64,000 nt of DNA from Shewanella sp. (lineage in GTDB: Bacteria > Pseudomonadota > Gammaproteobacteria > Enterobacterales > Shewanellaceae). The notes below the pieces were generated by a model. That model did no database searches. It had not been told where the DNA came from and saw only the letters and a program-made list of their open reading frames with translations. The DNA lies in contig NZ_JABSSM010000001.1 of the NCBI RefSeq assembly GCF_013214165.1, forward strand, positions 62,001 through 126,000, read 5' to 3'. The translations under genes were made by a program, and so were the position numbers. Shown one piece after another: positions 10,428 through 21,195 of the stretch; within the stretch, counting starts at the first letter, position 1; each line of letters starts with the position of its first letter.

Positions 10428-10889
10428 TTATAACGTTACTCTTTGTTCCTGTTGCATTGCGTCTTGCTTCACTGAAATAAATTGAACGTCTCGTTTATTC
10501 ATTAAGCCAGCAAGGCTGATCCCATTTAAGAAATCTGAAATTTGTTTGCTCAAGTCACCCCACAGGGAATGCGTGAGGCAACGGGTGCCATTCTGACAAG
10601 CCCCCTGGCCTTTGCACCTGGTTGCATCGACTGACTCGTCGACGGCGCGAACGACCATACCAACTGAGATATCGACAGCATCGGCACCTAAACGGTAGCC
10701 ACCGCCGGGTCCTCTGACACTTGAAACCAGTCCATGTCTTCTGAGTTTTGCGAAAAGTTGTTCGAGGTAAGAAAGAGATATCCCTTGACGCTCAGAAATA
10801 TCGGCTAAAGGTACAGGCCCTGATGTAGAATGCATAGCAACATCTAACATAGCAGTAACTGCATACCTGCCTTTCGAGGTAAGTTTCAT
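10428..10889 (-). CDS. iscR: Fe-S sensing transcriptional regulator IscR
   Basis: A 153-residue Rrf2-family regulator. The holo form carries a [2Fe-2S] cluster and represses the isc operon, so expression rises when Fe-S demand is high. The winged-helix domain begins [18 protein letters not shown] and has the recognition part [20 protein letters not shown]. The three cluster cysteines are in [13 protein letters not shown] (about residues 92-104). The start at 10889 gives the canonical N-terminus; the longer frame to 10931 would run into the operator sites. Two type-1 IscR sites lie directly upstream, indicating autorepression. The C-terminus (QEQRVTL) is less conserved. Confidence 0.96.
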   Translation of the reverse strand: MKLTSKGRYAVTAMLDVAMHSTSGPVPLADISERQGISLSYLEQLFAKLRRHGLVSSVRGPGGGYRLGADAVDISVGMVVRAVDESVDATRCKGQGACQNGTRCLTHSLWGDLSKQISDFLNGISLAGLMNKRDVQFISVKQDAMQQEQRVTL

Positions 10890-10929
10890 AGCGACAATGG
10901 CTCCCAATAATGCATAAGGGAATTCAAAC

Positions 10930-10954
10930 ATACCCGAGTAATTTAGTCAAGTAT
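10930..10954 (-). promoter_or_regulatory. Type-1 IscR operator, proximal site
   Basis: On the minus strand the 25-base site reads ATACTTGACTAAATTACTC then GGGTAT. This fits the class of IscR [2Fe-2S]-dependent sites (ATAsYYGACT...AGTCrrsTAT) and resembles the operator of the E. coli iscR promoter. It lies 41 bases upstream of the iscR start and contains a TTGACT element. Confidence 0.75.
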
Positions 10955-10979
10955 TAAACCTAGTAAAACAGTCAAGTAT
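10955..10979 (-). promoter_or_regulatory. Type-1 IscR operator, distal site
   Basis: The second copy reads ATACTTGACTGTTTTACTAG then GTTTA on the minus strand. It starts one base beyond the proximal site and again includes TTGACT, which can serve as a -35 element. The tandem arrangement resembles the two IscR sites at the E. coli iscR promoter (established for E. coli, inferred here). Confidence 0.65.
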
Positions 10980-11082
10980 TATGAATTTATAGCTCATATA
11001 TAACACCGTCCATTTGACTGGGGTATTTAACCCGTTTGCGTCTCAATATTCAATCAATGATTTGGGTTTCTGTTACTGAGAA

Positions 11083-11904
11083 TCAGATAATGGGATCAAA
11101 CTCATTAATTGCCTTCTCGCGTTGCTTTGCCGCAGCCAACTCAGCATCGCTAAAATCTTCGACGTCAAGTTCTGGTAGTTTATCGGTACAAACACTCCCG
11201 CCCATGGTTTGAATCGCTTGACAGACTTCCTGGACTTTTGAGTCCATCAGATGCATATGGTCTAGCATCTGGCCGATGGCATTAGCGACTGGATCTGGGT
11301 TATCAGGAGACACGGCATAAGCATCGAAGCCATACTTCTTGGCTATCTCGCTGCGTCTTTTATGCTGTGCTTTATGACCAGCATTTGGCGTTGCAACGAT
11401 ACGCCCTGGTATGCCTACGACAGTGGTATCTTTAGGCACATCTTTCACCACCACAGAATTAGACCCCACACGCGCACCATCATTGATGGTGATTGGCCCC
11501 AACACCTGGGCACCGGCACCAATCACCACATTATTGCCCAGCGTAGGATGACGCTTACCCGCTTGCCACGTGGTGCCGCCTAGTGTCACCCCATGATATA
11601 GAGTGCAATCATCACCAATCTCAGCGGTTTCGCCGATCACCACGCCCATGCCGTGATCGATAAAGAATCGATCACCTAGGGTGGCGCCCGGATGTATTTC
11701 CACACCGGTTAACCAGCGGGAAAAAGTAGATAAACAACGTGAGACCAGGCGCCATTTTCGTTGCCAAAGTTTGTGACTTACCCTATGGATCCAAATCGCC
11801 TGCATCCCTGGGTAGTTCAATAATATCTCCAAGGTGCCGTGAGCCGCAGGATCGCGATGATAGATAGCGTTAATATCATCTTTTAATCGAGCAATGACTC
11901 CCAT
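11083..11904 (-). CDS. cysE: Serine O-acetyltransferase
   Basis: A 273-residue enzyme that makes O-acetylserine from serine and acetyl-CoA, the committed step of cysteine synthesis. The N-terminal helical domain is followed by hexapeptide repeats forming a left-handed beta-helix ([22 protein letters not shown], then [15 protein letters not shown], then [11 protein letters not shown]). The catalytic histidines fall in the DHGMG and YHGVT stretches. It ends in isoleucine (EFDPII), as needed for binding CysK in the cysteine synthase complex. AAGGAA precedes the ATG. It lies 11 bases after trmJ and just upstream of iscR, linking cysteine supply with IscS demand, an arrangement known from Azotobacter and others. 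Confidence 0.95.
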   Translation of the reverse strand: MGVIARLKDDINAIYHRDPAAHGTLEILLNYPGMQAIWIHRVSHKLWQRKWRLVSRCLSTFSRWLTGVEIHPGATLGDRFFIDHGMGVVIGETAEIGDDCTLYHGVTLGGTTWQAGKRHPTLGNNVVIGAGAQVLGPITINDGARVGSNSVVVKDVPKDTTVVGIPGRIVATPNAGHKAQHKRRSEIAKKYGFDAYAVSPDNPDPVANAIGQMLDHMHLMDSKVQEVCQAIQTMGGSVCTDKLPELDVEDFSDAELAAAKQREKAINEFDPII

Positions 11905-11915
11905 GGTTCTATTCC

Positions 11916-12680
11916 TTATGCTTGTTTGTCGTCTTTCGATGGCATCTGCTTATCTATCGAAGTCAGCATGCCGCGTAAGATATTCATCTCTTGTCTTTCA
12001 AGGCGAGCGCGGCTAAACAGACGACGCAGTTTTGTCATCACTTGACCTGGGTGCTGTTTAACGATAAATCCAGTGCCTAATAAGGTTGATTCCAAGTGAT
12101 CAAAGAAGTTTTCACGTTCTTTGGCAAAAGGATACTCGATTTGTTCTTCGACATAACCTACTGGACGGCCTTTTTCAAATTCACGCTTCTCGTGGTCTAA
12201 ATGAGCGACACGGGCTTCGTAACAGATGATCTGCACGGCCTGGGCAAGATTCAATGAGGTGTATTCAGGGTTAGCTGGGATAGCGACATGATAATCACAC
12301 TTCTGCAGCTCTTCATTGCTCAAACCATTATTTTCACGACCAAATACGATCGCAACAGGACCTTCTAGTGCCGATGCGACTAATTTCTCGCCAGCCCCTC
12401 TCGGTTCCAGCATGGGCCAATCTAACGTGCGGCTACGCGCACTAGTCGCGATAACCAGGCTGCAATCGGCAATTGCCTCGGCAACACTGTCCACTATCAC
12501 TGCATGTTTCAAAATATCAGATGCACCGGCTGCCAGGGCTACCGAGTGGCCATCGGGTTGGACCTTAGGTTCGGCTAGATACAGAGTAGAGAGTCCCATG
12601 GTTTTCATTGCACGGGCGGTAGAGCCAATATTGCCAGGGTGGGATGTGCCGACGAGTACTACACGAATGTTGCTAAGCAT
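11916..12680 (-). CDS. trmJ: tRNA (cytidine/uridine-2'-O-)-methyltransferase TrmJ
   Basis: A 254-residue SPOUT (SpoU-type) methyltransferase that 2'-O-methylates residue 32 of the tRNA anticodon loop using S-adenosylmethionine. Motif 1 appears as [20 protein letters not shown] (residues 10-29), and the knot motifs as [17 protein letters not shown] and [18 protein letters not shown]. The C-terminal basic helix ([20 protein letters not shown]) is the TrmJ tail. It is followed 11 bases later by cysE and diverges from suhB, so the two share a 150-base promoter region. Confidence 0.94.
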   Translation of the reverse strand: MLSNIRVVLVGTSHPGNIGSTARAMKTMGLSTLYLAEPKVQPDGHSVALAAGASDILKHAVIVDSVAEAIADCSLVIATSARSRTLDWPMLEPRGAGEKLVASALEGPVAIVFGRENNGLSNEELQKCDYHVAIPANPEYTSLNLAQAVQIICYEARVAHLDHEKREFEKGRPVGYVEEQIEYPFAKERENFFDHLESTLLGTGFIVKQHPGQVMTKLRRLFSRARLERQEMNILRGMLTSIDKQMPSKDDKQA

Positions 12681-12761
12681 GAAACTACTTAATTTTGATG
12701 ATTAAACAATGCATAGATATTAACACAGTGAACTTTGTTTGCTTAATACAAAAATCGGTAT

Positions 12762-12789
12762 TTGATATATTCACTTGTTGGCGTATACT
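12762..12789 (+). promoter_or_regulatory. Candidate sigma-70 promoter of suhB
   Basis: TTGATA (12762-12767) and TATACT (12784-12789) are separated by 16 bases, 45 bases upstream of the suhB start. Good matches, but unverified. Confidence 0.45.
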
Positions 12790-12834
12790 ACGTCCCGATT
12801 ATTATATCTGTTCTTTAACATCCAGGGGATTGTA

Positions 12835-13638
12835 ATGCATCCGATGCAGACTATTGCCGTGCGCGCTGCCCGCGCCGCCGGCCAAACGATTATACGTGCT
12901 TTTGCTGAACTCGATAAAGTCGAAGTGACAGCGAAAGGTGTGAATGACTACGTGACGAATGTAGACATAGAAGCTGAAGCCGCCATTACATATCAGATCC
13001 GTAAATCATACCCAGATCACACCATCATTTGTGAAGAAAGTGGTGAGAACAAAGGCGAGAATAAAGATTACATTTGGATCATTGACCCTCTGGATGGCAC
13101 TAACAATTTTGTTAGAGGCATTCCTCATTTCGCAGTATCTATTGCCGTTCAATACAAGGGCAAGACAGAAGTTGCAGTAATTTATGATCCAATCCGTGAT
13201 GAACTGTTTAGCGCAGTACGTGGCAAAGGCGCTAAGTTCAATGATTACCGTATGCGCGTATCTAAGCATAATGATCTTAAAGACACTATTTTAGCGACAG
13301 GCTTCCCGTTCAAAGCCAAGCAACACACAGAAACCTACATGAAAATCTTCGCTTCATTGTTTACCCAATGTGCAGATTTACGCCGTGCAGGCTCTCCCGC
13401 CCTGGATCTTGCTTATGTTGCTGCGGGTCGCGTAGATGGTTTCTTCGAGATTGGTCTCAAGCCTTGGGATATTGCTGCAGGCGATCTTATCGTGCGTGAA
13501 GCTGGCGGCACAGTTACCGACTTTACCGGTAATCACGGCTATATGACGTCAGGCAATATCGTAGCAGGTGCGCCGAAAACGACATCTGCCATAGTGAAAA
13601 CGGCTCGCCCATTACTGAGCGAAGCACTTAAACGTTAA
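12835..13638 (+). CDS. suhB: Inositol-1-monophosphatase / transcription factor SuhB
   Basis: A 267-residue protein, the exact length of E. coli SuhB. The Mg2+-dependent phosphatase motifs are visible: EESGE (metal ligand Glu), WIIDPLDGTNNF (motif A) and WDIAAGDLIVREAGG (motif B). In E. coli SuhB also joins the rRNA antitermination complex; whether that holds here is inference. The start at 12835 (MHPMQTIAVRAARAAG) matches the E. coli start, and AGGGG lies about 8 bases upstream; the longer frame to 12775 would overlap the promoter. It diverges from trmJ and has its own terminator. Confidence 0.96.
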   Translation: MHPMQTIAVRAARAAGQTIIRAFAELDKVEVTAKGVNDYVTNVDIEAEAAITYQIRKSYPDHTIICEESGENKGENKDYIWIIDPLDGTNNFVRGIPHFAVSIAVQYKGKTEVAVIYDPIRDELFSAVRGKGAKFNDYRMRVSKHNDLKDTILATGFPFKAKQHTETYMKIFASLFTQCADLRRAGSPALDLAYVAAGRVDGFFEIGLKPWDIAAGDLIVREAGGTVTDFTGNHGYMTSGNIVAGAPKTTSAIVKTARPLLSEALKR

Positions 13639-13659
13639 TCTTAGCGTTTAAAAGAACAG

Positions 13660-13692
13660 ATTAAAAAGCCATCAGTCTGATGGCTTTTTTGT
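13660..13692 (+). terminator. Rho-independent terminator of suhB
   Basis: AAAAAGCCATCAG and CTGATGGCTTTTTT form a long stem with a terminal T run, about 25 bases after the suhB stop. Confidence 0.85.
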
Positions 13693-13872
13693 TTCAACAA
13701 GTGTTAAAATTTTCACCGATTATCATAGTTCATCACTTCCAAGCCAAGCAGCCAACACTCGCTGGTTATCCATTTCTCTACGTATACCCATAATGTGAAT
13801 TCCGTCACATAGATAAATAAGCAGAATCCTCAAATATTGCTACCATAAAATAAACACCTGCAAGAGATCGCT

Positions 13873-14274
13873 ATGGGAAAGCTATACAGTCAATACGGTT
13901 CGAAAAGTCTTAAAGCTGTCGAACATTTCGTGCTCATCATCATTGCCATCGCGACAATTGTCGCCATAGGTCAGGAGATAGTGCATATCGTCGGAAATGC
14001 CAGGGTCGATTTAGCCGATCTATTAATGCTTTTTATCTATTTAGAAGTACTGGCTATGGTGGCTAATTATGCCGAATCTGGGAAGCTACCGATACGCATG
14101 CCCATCTATATCGCGATTGTTGCACTGGCTCGTTACCTGATATTAGACATAAAAGCCATGGATGATTGGCGAATCATGACCATAGCATTATCCACACTAG
14201 TACTCTCAATAACCGTTATTGTTATTCGCTGGGGTCAGCTTAAACTTCCTTACCCACCTAAAGAAGAGCATTAA
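13873..14274 (+). CDS. psiE: PsiE-family membrane protein
   Basis: A 133-residue inner-membrane protein with about four hydrophobic segments (roughly 19-41, 47-65, 79-94 and 104-122) and a charged tail (PPKEEH). The pattern and motifs such as the SLKAVEHFVLIIIAIATIV segment and YLEVLAMVANYAESGKLPIRMP match the PsiE (phosphate-starvation-inducible) family. The molecular function of the family is unknown. A short purine-rich stretch (AAGAGATCGCT) precedes the ATG. It appears to be monocistronic, between suhB and the opposite-strand yaeQ. Confidence 0.85.
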   Translation: MGKLYSQYGSKSLKAVEHFVLIIIAIATIVAIGQEIVHIVGNARVDLADLLMLFIYLEVLAMVANYAESGKLPIRMPIYIAIVALARYLILDIKAMDDWRIMTIALSTLVLSITVIVIRWGQLKLPYPPKEEH

Positions 14275-14312
14275 CCAGCAAGCACTCACTTCCCTCACCA
14301 AGTATCCCTAGC

Positions 14313-14328
14313 TAATACCAATCGGTAG
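14313..14328. repeat. Dispersed ATACCAATCGGTA-type intergenic motif (copy 1)
   Basis: TAATACCAATCGGTAG in the intergenic region after psiE. It is the reverse complement of motifs found at 54209 and 62511 in this window. Confidence 0.5.
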
Positions 14329-14488
14329 CAATGCTCGGTGAGTAAATCCCTTCACTCCCTCACTACTATCGCGCTTGTTAAGTTGAATTTATAAACAGGC
14401 TATTTTCTCTCTAACTGAAGCTACAATAGGGAAGTTAGACAGCATAGCGGTTGAGAAAAAATCACTCGCTCACGCCGCATCAGAATTT

Positions 14489-15031
14489 TTATCCGGTTTT
14501 CAGTATTTCTGGGGTAAATCGAACACTGCCCTGCTCACTGGACAACCAAACTTCGCCATCACTGATATTATATTGAAGCTCCATATTACGCGTGACCAGC
14601 TCTCCCATCTGCTTCACCGCCTCTTCAGGGATATTCCACACCTTAAGGTTTTTATAACGATCTAATGCTTTTTCATTTTGCTGCCACCATATAGGAACGG
14701 CTCGTCCACCATAGGTAAATAGCTGTACTTGTTTCGCTCTGCCACTGGCTTTTCTTAACCACTTCTCATCACTCTGGCCAAACTCAATCCAAAGCTCTAT
14801 ATCGCCCACTAGCGACTTCTCCCAAAGCTCAGGTTCATCTTCGACGCAAAGCCCTTTACTGAATGCCAATGACTCACTGGCATTCATTGCAAAAGCCAGC
14901 AGACGGACCATCATGCGGGAGTCTGTTTCTGAAGGATGCTGGGCTAATGTCAGTTGATGATCGTGATAATAGCCACGATCCATATCGGCTATCTGCAGAG
15001 TGACTTTGTACACGGTAGCTTTTGGTGCCAT
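14489..15031 (-). CDS. yaeQ: YaeQ-family protein
   Basis: A 180-residue protein of the YaeQ family, a small fold distantly related to PD-(D/E)XK nucleases, with no firmly established activity. The signature regions are LTLAQHPSETDSRMMVRLLAFAM, GLCVEDEPELWEKSL, DIELWIEFGQSDE and AVPIWWQQN, all close to E. coli YaeQ. I start at 15031 (MAPKATVYKVTLQI), which aligns with the E. coli start; the frame extends six codons further upstream without a better ribosome site. It stands alone on the minus strand, just downstream of the siroheme-type dehydrogenase gene. Confidence 0.9.
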   Translation of the reverse strand: MAPKATVYKVTLQIADMDRGYYHDHQLTLAQHPSETDSRMMVRLLAFAMNASESLAFSKGLCVEDEPELWEKSLVGDIELWIEFGQSDEKWLRKASGRAKQVQLFTYGGRAVPIWWQQNEKALDRYKNLKVWNIPEEAVKQMGELVTRNMELQYNISDGEVWLSSEQGSVRFTPEILKTG

Positions 15032-15133
15032 AACTTCTAATTCTCTCAATTAATTGGCGCTAGTGTAACTCAATCTCACGCCTAATGAGCGATGTCGCGC
15101 TGAATTCGATGAATAAACTCACTAGCGCTGACA

Positions 15134-16045
15134 TTAGATTTTCCCGGCTCTCAAGTGTTTCGCCACGGGGAAGTGGGCTTTAAATTGGCTAACAGTCTCG
15201 TTATCGGCATACACAAGACAACGTTGACCCGCTTCGTATAGCTTACTCAGCTCGCCCAGAGTGGGTAACGTCCCTCTATGGGCATCGCGTCTGACAAATT
15301 CATTGAGCATAAAAGGCAGCGTTTCAAGACTAAAAATATGATCGAGTTTCTGCATTAATGGCATTGCAGCTATGGGTAACAAGGAGGCTTGAGTCTCATC
15401 ATCGATGAGTAAGATCTCTCCACCTATGGACAAGCCTTGAAAACCATTATGGTAATGAACAGGCGTCTCATCATCAAACTTATCACCATTGGCTCTGAAA
15501 AAATGCTCCCAAAATAGCTTTCTTTGCTTAAATTCAGGCAGTCTTTGCTGCACTTCTTTGCGCTTAGCCGCCACAAAGTCAAACAGAGGCGAGAGAGATG
15601 GAGGTAACCAGGACTCGAGTCGTGCCCTTAGCTCTCGAGCGAAAACAGGCGCTGCGCCGGCCGTGCTTATGGCGATTTGCAGACGGCCTCGATCGACTAT
15701 CGAGGGGGTGATGAACCGACACAATTCGGGGCTATCGACCACATTCACCCAGATCCCACGTTCATCGGCAATACTGGCAAACTTTGCATTAAGCTGGTCG
15801 TCGGCAGTCGCAAGATAAACCAGATCGACCCCTTGGATATCTTCAGGTACCACACCACGCTTAACGAGCGTGATACGGCCTTGCAGGGCACACTTAGACA
15901 CCTCTGCAGAGATATCTGTGGCAATAACCAGAATCTCAGCATGGGTTCTGGCTAACAGGGCTAATTTTCGACTGGCTACATCGCCAGCGCCCACCAACAA
16001 GACTTTCAGCTTGAATGTATCGACAAAGAGGGGAAAGTACCGCAT
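15134..16045 (-). CDS. Precorrin-2 dehydrogenase / siroheme synthase N-terminal-type protein
   Basis: A 303-residue protein resembling the NAD-dependent dehydrogenase/ferrochelatase half of CysG (Met8 type), which turns precorrin-2 into sirohydrochlorin and siroheme for sulfite and nitrite reductases. The Rossmann motif LLVGAGDVASRKLALL (residues 16-31), the NVVDSPELCRFITPSIVDRG segment and the dimerisation region ISTAGAAPVFARELRARLE are conserved. There is no CysG methyltransferase domain. Instead residues after about 210 form an extension of some 90 residues without a family I recognise. It is therefore a stand-alone dehydrogenase with an unusual C-terminus. Confidence 0.82.
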   Translation of the reverse strand: MRYFPLFVDTFKLKVLLVGAGDVASRKLALLARTHAEILVIATDISAEVSKCALQGRITLVKRGVVPEDIQGVDLVYLATADDQLNAKFASIADERGIWVNVVDSPELCRFITPSIVDRGRLQIAISTAGAAPVFARELRARLESWLPPSLSPLFDFVAAKRKEVQQRLPEFKQRKLFWEHFFRANGDKFDDETPVHYHNGFQGLSIGGEILLIDDETQASLLPIAAMPLMQKLDHIFSLETLPFMLNEFVRRDAHRGTLPTLGELSKLYEAGQRCLVYADNETVSQFKAHFPVAKHLRAGKI

Positions 16046-16115
16046 TAATGCTCAATTCCTAAACTTGTATTAATGGCAATCGAATTGGAGCTAAAGGCTC
16101 CAGCGAAACAGAAGA

Positions 16116-16448
16116 CTAGAGTATATGTATTTGATGTGTAACTGCTAGTGACTTATGTATCTCACAACTCTCAGTGCCACATTGCCAACACAAGTCAAAA
16201 CTAGCCTCATTCATTTCTTGGCACTTTACGCAGCGCCACCTAGAACCTTCGGCGTTAAGAGATCCGAGTTGAGCCTTAGCGAGCTCATATCTAGACTCAG
16301 ATACCCAGAGTTCTACATTTTGCAGATCCACTGGCAGCTCGCCTACTCCACCGAGTAAGGCTTCACCACGCAGCTCTACTTCAATTCCACTGGTTTCTAA
16401 CAGACCTTTCCACATGTGAGCTTGTAATAAATTACCGCCCGCAACCAT
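16116..16448 (-). CDS. DUF2007-type protein with C-terminal zinc ribbon
   Basis: A 110-residue protein. Residues about 5-70 (GNLLQAHMWKGLLETSGIEV, then LGGVGELPVDLQNVELWV) match the DUF2007 domain, annotated as putative signal-transducing though without a proven role. The tail has two C-x2-C pairs (CVKCQE and CWQC, about residues 73-92), a zinc-ribbon signature. The start is odd: an upstream ATG at 16466 has an ideal AGGGA ribosome site, but its frame meets TGA after five codons, immediately before the ATG used here. The gene may reinitiate from that ATG or be mildly damaged (see findings). Confidence 0.7.
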   Translation of the reverse strand: MVAGGNLLQAHMWKGLLETSGIEVELRGEALLGGVGELPVDLQNVELWVSESRYELAKAQLGSLNAEGSRWRCVKCQEMNEASFDLCWQCGTESCEIHKSLAVTHQIHIL

Positions 16449-16632
16449 TCAACGTAGCTCTTCCATGCTATTCCCTACAGCTCTTGCTCCTCTGGCAAAT
16501 TTGAGATTTGATATATGAGTGCAATATCCTACTGCTAAATTAGCGAGTCTGTCGAGGCCAAGTCGGATAACGCACAAGAATTCAGTTATTTTGCTGTGGA
16601 GCACAGTCGATGCTGTGAATATAAAAATGGCA

Positions 16633-16661
16633 ATAAAAAACCACCCTAAGGTGGTTTTTTA
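16633..16661 (-). terminator. Terminator of secF (bidirectional hairpin)
   Basis: AAAAACCACC-CTAA-GGTGGTTTTT; the symmetric A and T flanks would allow termination in both directions. On the minus strand it follows secF by about 25 bases. Confidence 0.85.
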
Positions 16662-16683
16662 TGCTTTATAAGATTTAAAAAGC

Positions 16684-17631
16684 TTAAGGCATCAATTGAT
16701 CTTGATCTGCGCCCTCTTTTTCTATTTCGACGGGCAGCATGTGCTCACGATTGATCCCTAGCTTAACCGCCAGGAAACTCGCCACGTAGATAGATGAGAA
16801 AGTACCGACGAAGATACCCATCAGCAGCGCCGTTGCAAACCCATGGATCATGGTGCCGCCCTTGAGGAACAAGGCGATGACCACAACCAGAGTCGTCCCC
16901 GTGGTAATGATGGTACGACTCATGGTCTGAGTGATTGAAGTGTTAACAATCTCCTCTGGCGAACCTTTACGCATCTTAAGGAAGTTTTCACGGATACGGT
17001 CGAATACCACGATAGTATCGTTGAGTGAGTAACCGACAACCGTCAAGACACCAGCCAGTACCGTGAGGTCAAAATCCAGCTGCAACACAGAGAACACACC
17101 TAAGGTGATAATCACATCGTGTGCCAGTGCCGCCACTGAGCCGAGCGCTAAGCGCCACTCGAAGCGGAAAGAGACATAAATCAAGATACAGATCAGTGCC
17201 ACTAACACGGCGAGTCCGCCCTGCTCTGCAAGCTCTTTACCAATCTGAGGTCCAACCATCTCCACACGTTTCTGGATCACCTGGGGATCTAATTTAGTCG
17301 CCGCCTCCATCACATGCTGGACTTGGGTTTCACTCTTCACACCTTCTTTAACTGGAAGACGGGTGATCACATCTCGGCTCGAACCAAAATTCTGTACCAC
17401 CACGCCTTCAGTTTCTACGCTAGTAAGTTCGGCGCGCAGTGCCTGCAGGTTTGCAGTCGATGAGAACTCTAGCTCAACAACGGTACCGCCGGTAAAGTCT
17501 AGCCCCCAGTTAATGCCTTTAGTCGCGAGCGACGTCAAAGAACCTATAACTAAAATAAGCGACAGGATACTGATTGGCACCGCATGACGCAGAAAGTTGA
17601 CCGTGCCTTTTATCGATAAAATCTGAAACAT
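16684..17631 (-). CDS. secF: Protein translocase subunit SecF
   Basis: A 315-residue inner-membrane protein that works with SecD and YajC to drive late stages of Sec export using the proton motive force. Visible features are TM1 near residues 13-33 followed by GINWGLDFTGGTVVELEFS, the periplasmic P1 region, and the RND-like C-terminal membrane block (FRFEWRLALGSVAALAHDVIITLG, GYSLNDTIVVFDRIRENF). The ATG at 17631 is chosen over the TTG two codons upstream because AAGGGA then has an 8-base spacing. It overlaps nothing but follows secD by only 12 bases. Confidence 0.96.
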   Translation of the reverse strand: MFQILSIKGTVNFLRHAVPISILSLILVIGSLTSLATKGINWGLDFTGGTVVELEFSSTANLQALRAELTSVETEGVVVQNFGSSRDVITRLPVKEGVKSETQVQHVMEAATKLDPQVIQKRVEMVGPQIGKELAEQGGLAVLVALICILIYVSFRFEWRLALGSVAALAHDVIITLGVFSVLQLDFDLTVLAGVLTVVGYSLNDTIVVFDRIRENFLKMRKGSPEEIVNTSITQTMSRTIITTGTTLVVVIALFLKGGTMIHGFATALLMGIFVGTFSSIYVASFLAVKLGINREHMLPVEIEKEGADQDQLMP

Positions 17632-17643
17632 AATCAAGTTCCC

Positions 17644-19494
17644 TTATATAGACAGTTTCTTAACGCGCTTACCACCCCAAACAGCGTTAACTATTGCGCG
17701 GGTGCCCACGATTGCGGTGAACATAGACGTCGCGATACCTATCATCAGAGTAACGGCGAAACCTTTCACTGCACCCGTTCCGACAGAGAATAAAATAAGT
17801 GCTGTCATAAAAGTGGTGATGTTGGCATCGGCAATGGTAGAGAATGCATTAGCATAACCTTCATGAATGGCCTGCTGCACACTACGACCGTTTCTTAGCT
17901 CTTCACGGATACGCTCATAAATCAGCACGTTGCCATCGACTGCCATGCCTACGGTCAATACCATACCAGCGATACCCGGCAGAGTTAGCACAGCCCCAGG
18001 GATCATCGACATCACACCGACCACCATGACTAAGTTTGCCGTCAGTGCCAGATTGGCAATCAGACCAAAACCACGGTAGTAAACCAGCATAAACAGCAGC
18101 ACAACGGCCAAACCCCAGATCATAGCTTGAACACCATTTTGAATGTTCTCAGCACCTAAGCTTGGGCCAATAGTACGTTCTTCAACGATAACCACAGGCG
18201 CAATCAAGGCGCCGGCACGCAGCAATAAAGCGAGACTTTGTGCTTCGCCATGATCCAGACCTGTGATAACGAAGTTACGTCCCAGACGCGCTTGTATGGT
18301 CGCGACTGAAATAACTTCCTCTATCTTCTCCAGCTTAATGCTGCCATCCGGGTTTTTGGCACCATTATCTTTATACTCGATGAACAAGGTCGCCATTGGT
18401 TTACCAATGTTATCCTTAGTCACATTCGAGAAGATTGACCCCCCCTTGGAATCTAGGTTGATGCTTACCTGAGGACGACTGTATTCGTCGAAACTTGGCT
18501 GTGCACCTTGAATATGGGTACCAGATAGCATGACTTCTTTATAGAGGGCAACTTCTCCACCTCGACGGCGCTCGTAAATCTGAGAATTAGGTGAGACACG
18601 ACCACTGGCTATAGCGGCTGCATCGGCTTTCTCATCAACCATGCGAAATTCGATTGATGCCGTAGCACCCAAAATTTTCTTGGCGCGAGCGGTATCTTGT
18701 ACACCAGGTAGCTGCACGATAATACGCTCTGCACCTTGGCGTTGTACCACAGGCTCAGCAACACCCAGCTCATTGACTCGATTACGGATAGTAGTGATGT
18801 TTTGCTGTAATGCATCCTCTTTGACCTGTTTAAGGTAAGTCTCACTGAGATTGGCAATCAAGAAATAGTTGCCACCCGATGAGGTATCGGTGAACACCAT
18901 GTCATTGCCACTAGACTTGAGGAAACGCTCAGCCTTGGCTAAGCTCTCGGCATCACGGAATTTAATCTCTATGCCTTTAGCACTGTCACGGATACCGGCA
19001 TAACGAATTCTCTCACCACGCAGGTCAGTTCTGAAATCGGCCATCTTAGACTCGGTCATCTTACGGACCGCTTCGCCCATCTTCACTTCCATCAAGAAGT
19101 GAACCCCGCCTCGAAGATCTAAGCCTAGCTTCATTGGGCTGCCGCCCATAGCTTCCAGCCATTCAGGCGTGGCTGGCGCTAAGTTTAAGGCGACGGTGTA
19201 TTTGTCACCCAGTGCAGCGGATATCGCTTCTCTGGCGAGTAACTGTTGATCGCCGTCCATCACACGAACAAGCAGTTGGCCATTTTCAAGCTCTGAACGC
19301 TTCATCACAATATTCTTGCTGGCAAGAATATCCTTGACTGTCGACTGAGTCGCCACAGTCACCTCGGCTCCACGAGTACCAACTACCTGTACCGCGTAGT
19401 CCTCGGGGAAGAGATTCGGAATTGCATAGAAAAAACCGACAAAGATGATGCAAGCCACCATCACGTTTTTCCACATTGGGTATTTATTTAACAC
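17644..19494 (-). CDS. secD: Protein translocase subunit SecD
   Basis: A 616-residue partner of SecF, close to the 615 residues of E. coli SecD. The N-terminal membrane anchor ([10 protein letters not shown], then hydrophobic) precedes a large periplasmic P1 domain with the [14 protein letters not shown] motif (about residues 123-136) and the [18 protein letters not shown] segment. The C-terminal membrane block has [18 protein letters not shown]. The start codon is GTG at 19494, supported by an upstream AGAGGG and by the exact N-terminal match to E. coli. It is preceded by yajC (17-base gap). Confidence 0.96.
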   Translation of the reverse strand: MLNKYPMWKNVMVACIIFVGFFYAIPNLFPEDYAVQVVGTRGAEVTVATQSTVKDILASKNIVMKRSELENGQLLVRVMDGDQQLLAREAISAALGDKYTVALNLAPATPEWLEAMGGSPMKLGLDLRGGVHFLMEVKMGEAVRKMTESKMADFRTDLRGERIRYAGIRDSAKGIEIKFRDAESLAKAERFLKSSGNDMVFTDTSSGGNYFLIANLSETYLKQVKEDALQQNITTIRNRVNELGVAEPVVQRQGAERIIVQLPGVQDTARAKKILGATASIEFRMVDEKADAAAIASGRVSPNSQIYERRRGGEVALYKEVMLSGTHIQGAQPSFDEYSRPQVSINLDSKGGSIFSNVTKDNIGKPMATLFIEYKDNGAKNPDGSIKLEKIEEVISVATIQARLGRNFVITGLDHGEAQSLALLLRAGALIAPVVIVEERTIGPSLGAENIQNGVQAMIWGLAVVLLFMLVYYRGFGLIANLALTANLVMVVGVMSMIPGAVLTLPGIAGMVLTVGMAVDGNVLIYERIREELRNGRSVQQAIHEGYANAFSTIADANITTFMTALILFSVGTGAVKGFAVTLMIGIATSMFTAIVGTRAIVNAVWGGKRVKKLSI

Positions 19495-19511
19495 ACCATC
19501 GCCCTCTTGGC

Positions 19512-19838
19512 TTAAAGTGACTTAATAGAGCCTTTAGGCAATACGGCCGCTATGTAATCCTTTTTAATCGTAATTTCAGATGTTTCATTGATTGTCAGTA
19601 ACACATAATCATTTTCGTCACTGATTTTAGCAATCTTACCTAAAATACCACCACTGGTGAGTACCTCGTCACCCTTGCTCAATGAACCCATTAGGTTCTT
19701 TTGCTCTTTGACGCGCTTAGACTGCGGGCGGAAAATCATGAAATAGAAGATCAGGCCGAATATAACCAGCATGAAAATTAACTCCATGGTGCCACCAGTT
19801 GCTGGAGCATCTGCAGCGTACGCATTTGAAATGAACAT
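19512..19838 (-). CDS. yajC: Sec translocase accessory subunit YajC
   Basis: A 108-residue single-pass inner-membrane protein associated with SecDF. Residues about 18-36 form the membrane helix ([19 protein letters not shown]), followed by the conserved [33 protein letters not shown] segment read in two parts, and a basic cytoplasmic tail. It lies 17 bases upstream of secD and 32 bases downstream of tgt, in the conserved tgt-yajC-secD-secF order. Confidence 0.95.
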   Translation of the reverse strand: MFISNAYAADAPATGGTMELIFMLVIFGLIFYFMIFRPQSKRVKEQKNLMGSLSKGDEVLTSGGILGKIAKISDENDYVLLTINETSEITIKKDYIAAVLPKGSIKSL

Positions 19839-19870
19839 AGTTCTCTCTTCTTATTTAGCAGTAGTTAAAA

Positions 19871-21025
<1,155 letters not shown>

Positions 21026-21140
21026 TCACAATTGCCCGCACAGGGCTTAAGAAACCTGTACAAGCTAACATTAAGACTAGAGATAAGGGCAAACAACTGA
21101 GTATCAACCCTACATCCTCAAAATATGTACAAAAATAGCA

Positions 21141-21179
21141 GAAAAAAAATACCCACCTCATCTTGTGGGTGGGTATTTT
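21141..21179 (-). terminator. Rho-independent terminator between queA and tgt
   Basis: On the minus strand AATACCCACC and GGTGGGTATT form a 10-bp stem around a 10-base loop and are followed by at least seven T residues. It lies about 20 bases after queA. Confidence 0.85.
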
Positions 21180-21195
21180 AAAACAATTTTCGAAA

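Noticed and set aside
16446-16466. Selenocysteine at the TGA of the DUF2007 gene
   Set aside because: There is no visible SECIS-like hairpin immediately after the codon and the protein family is not known to contain selenocysteine.
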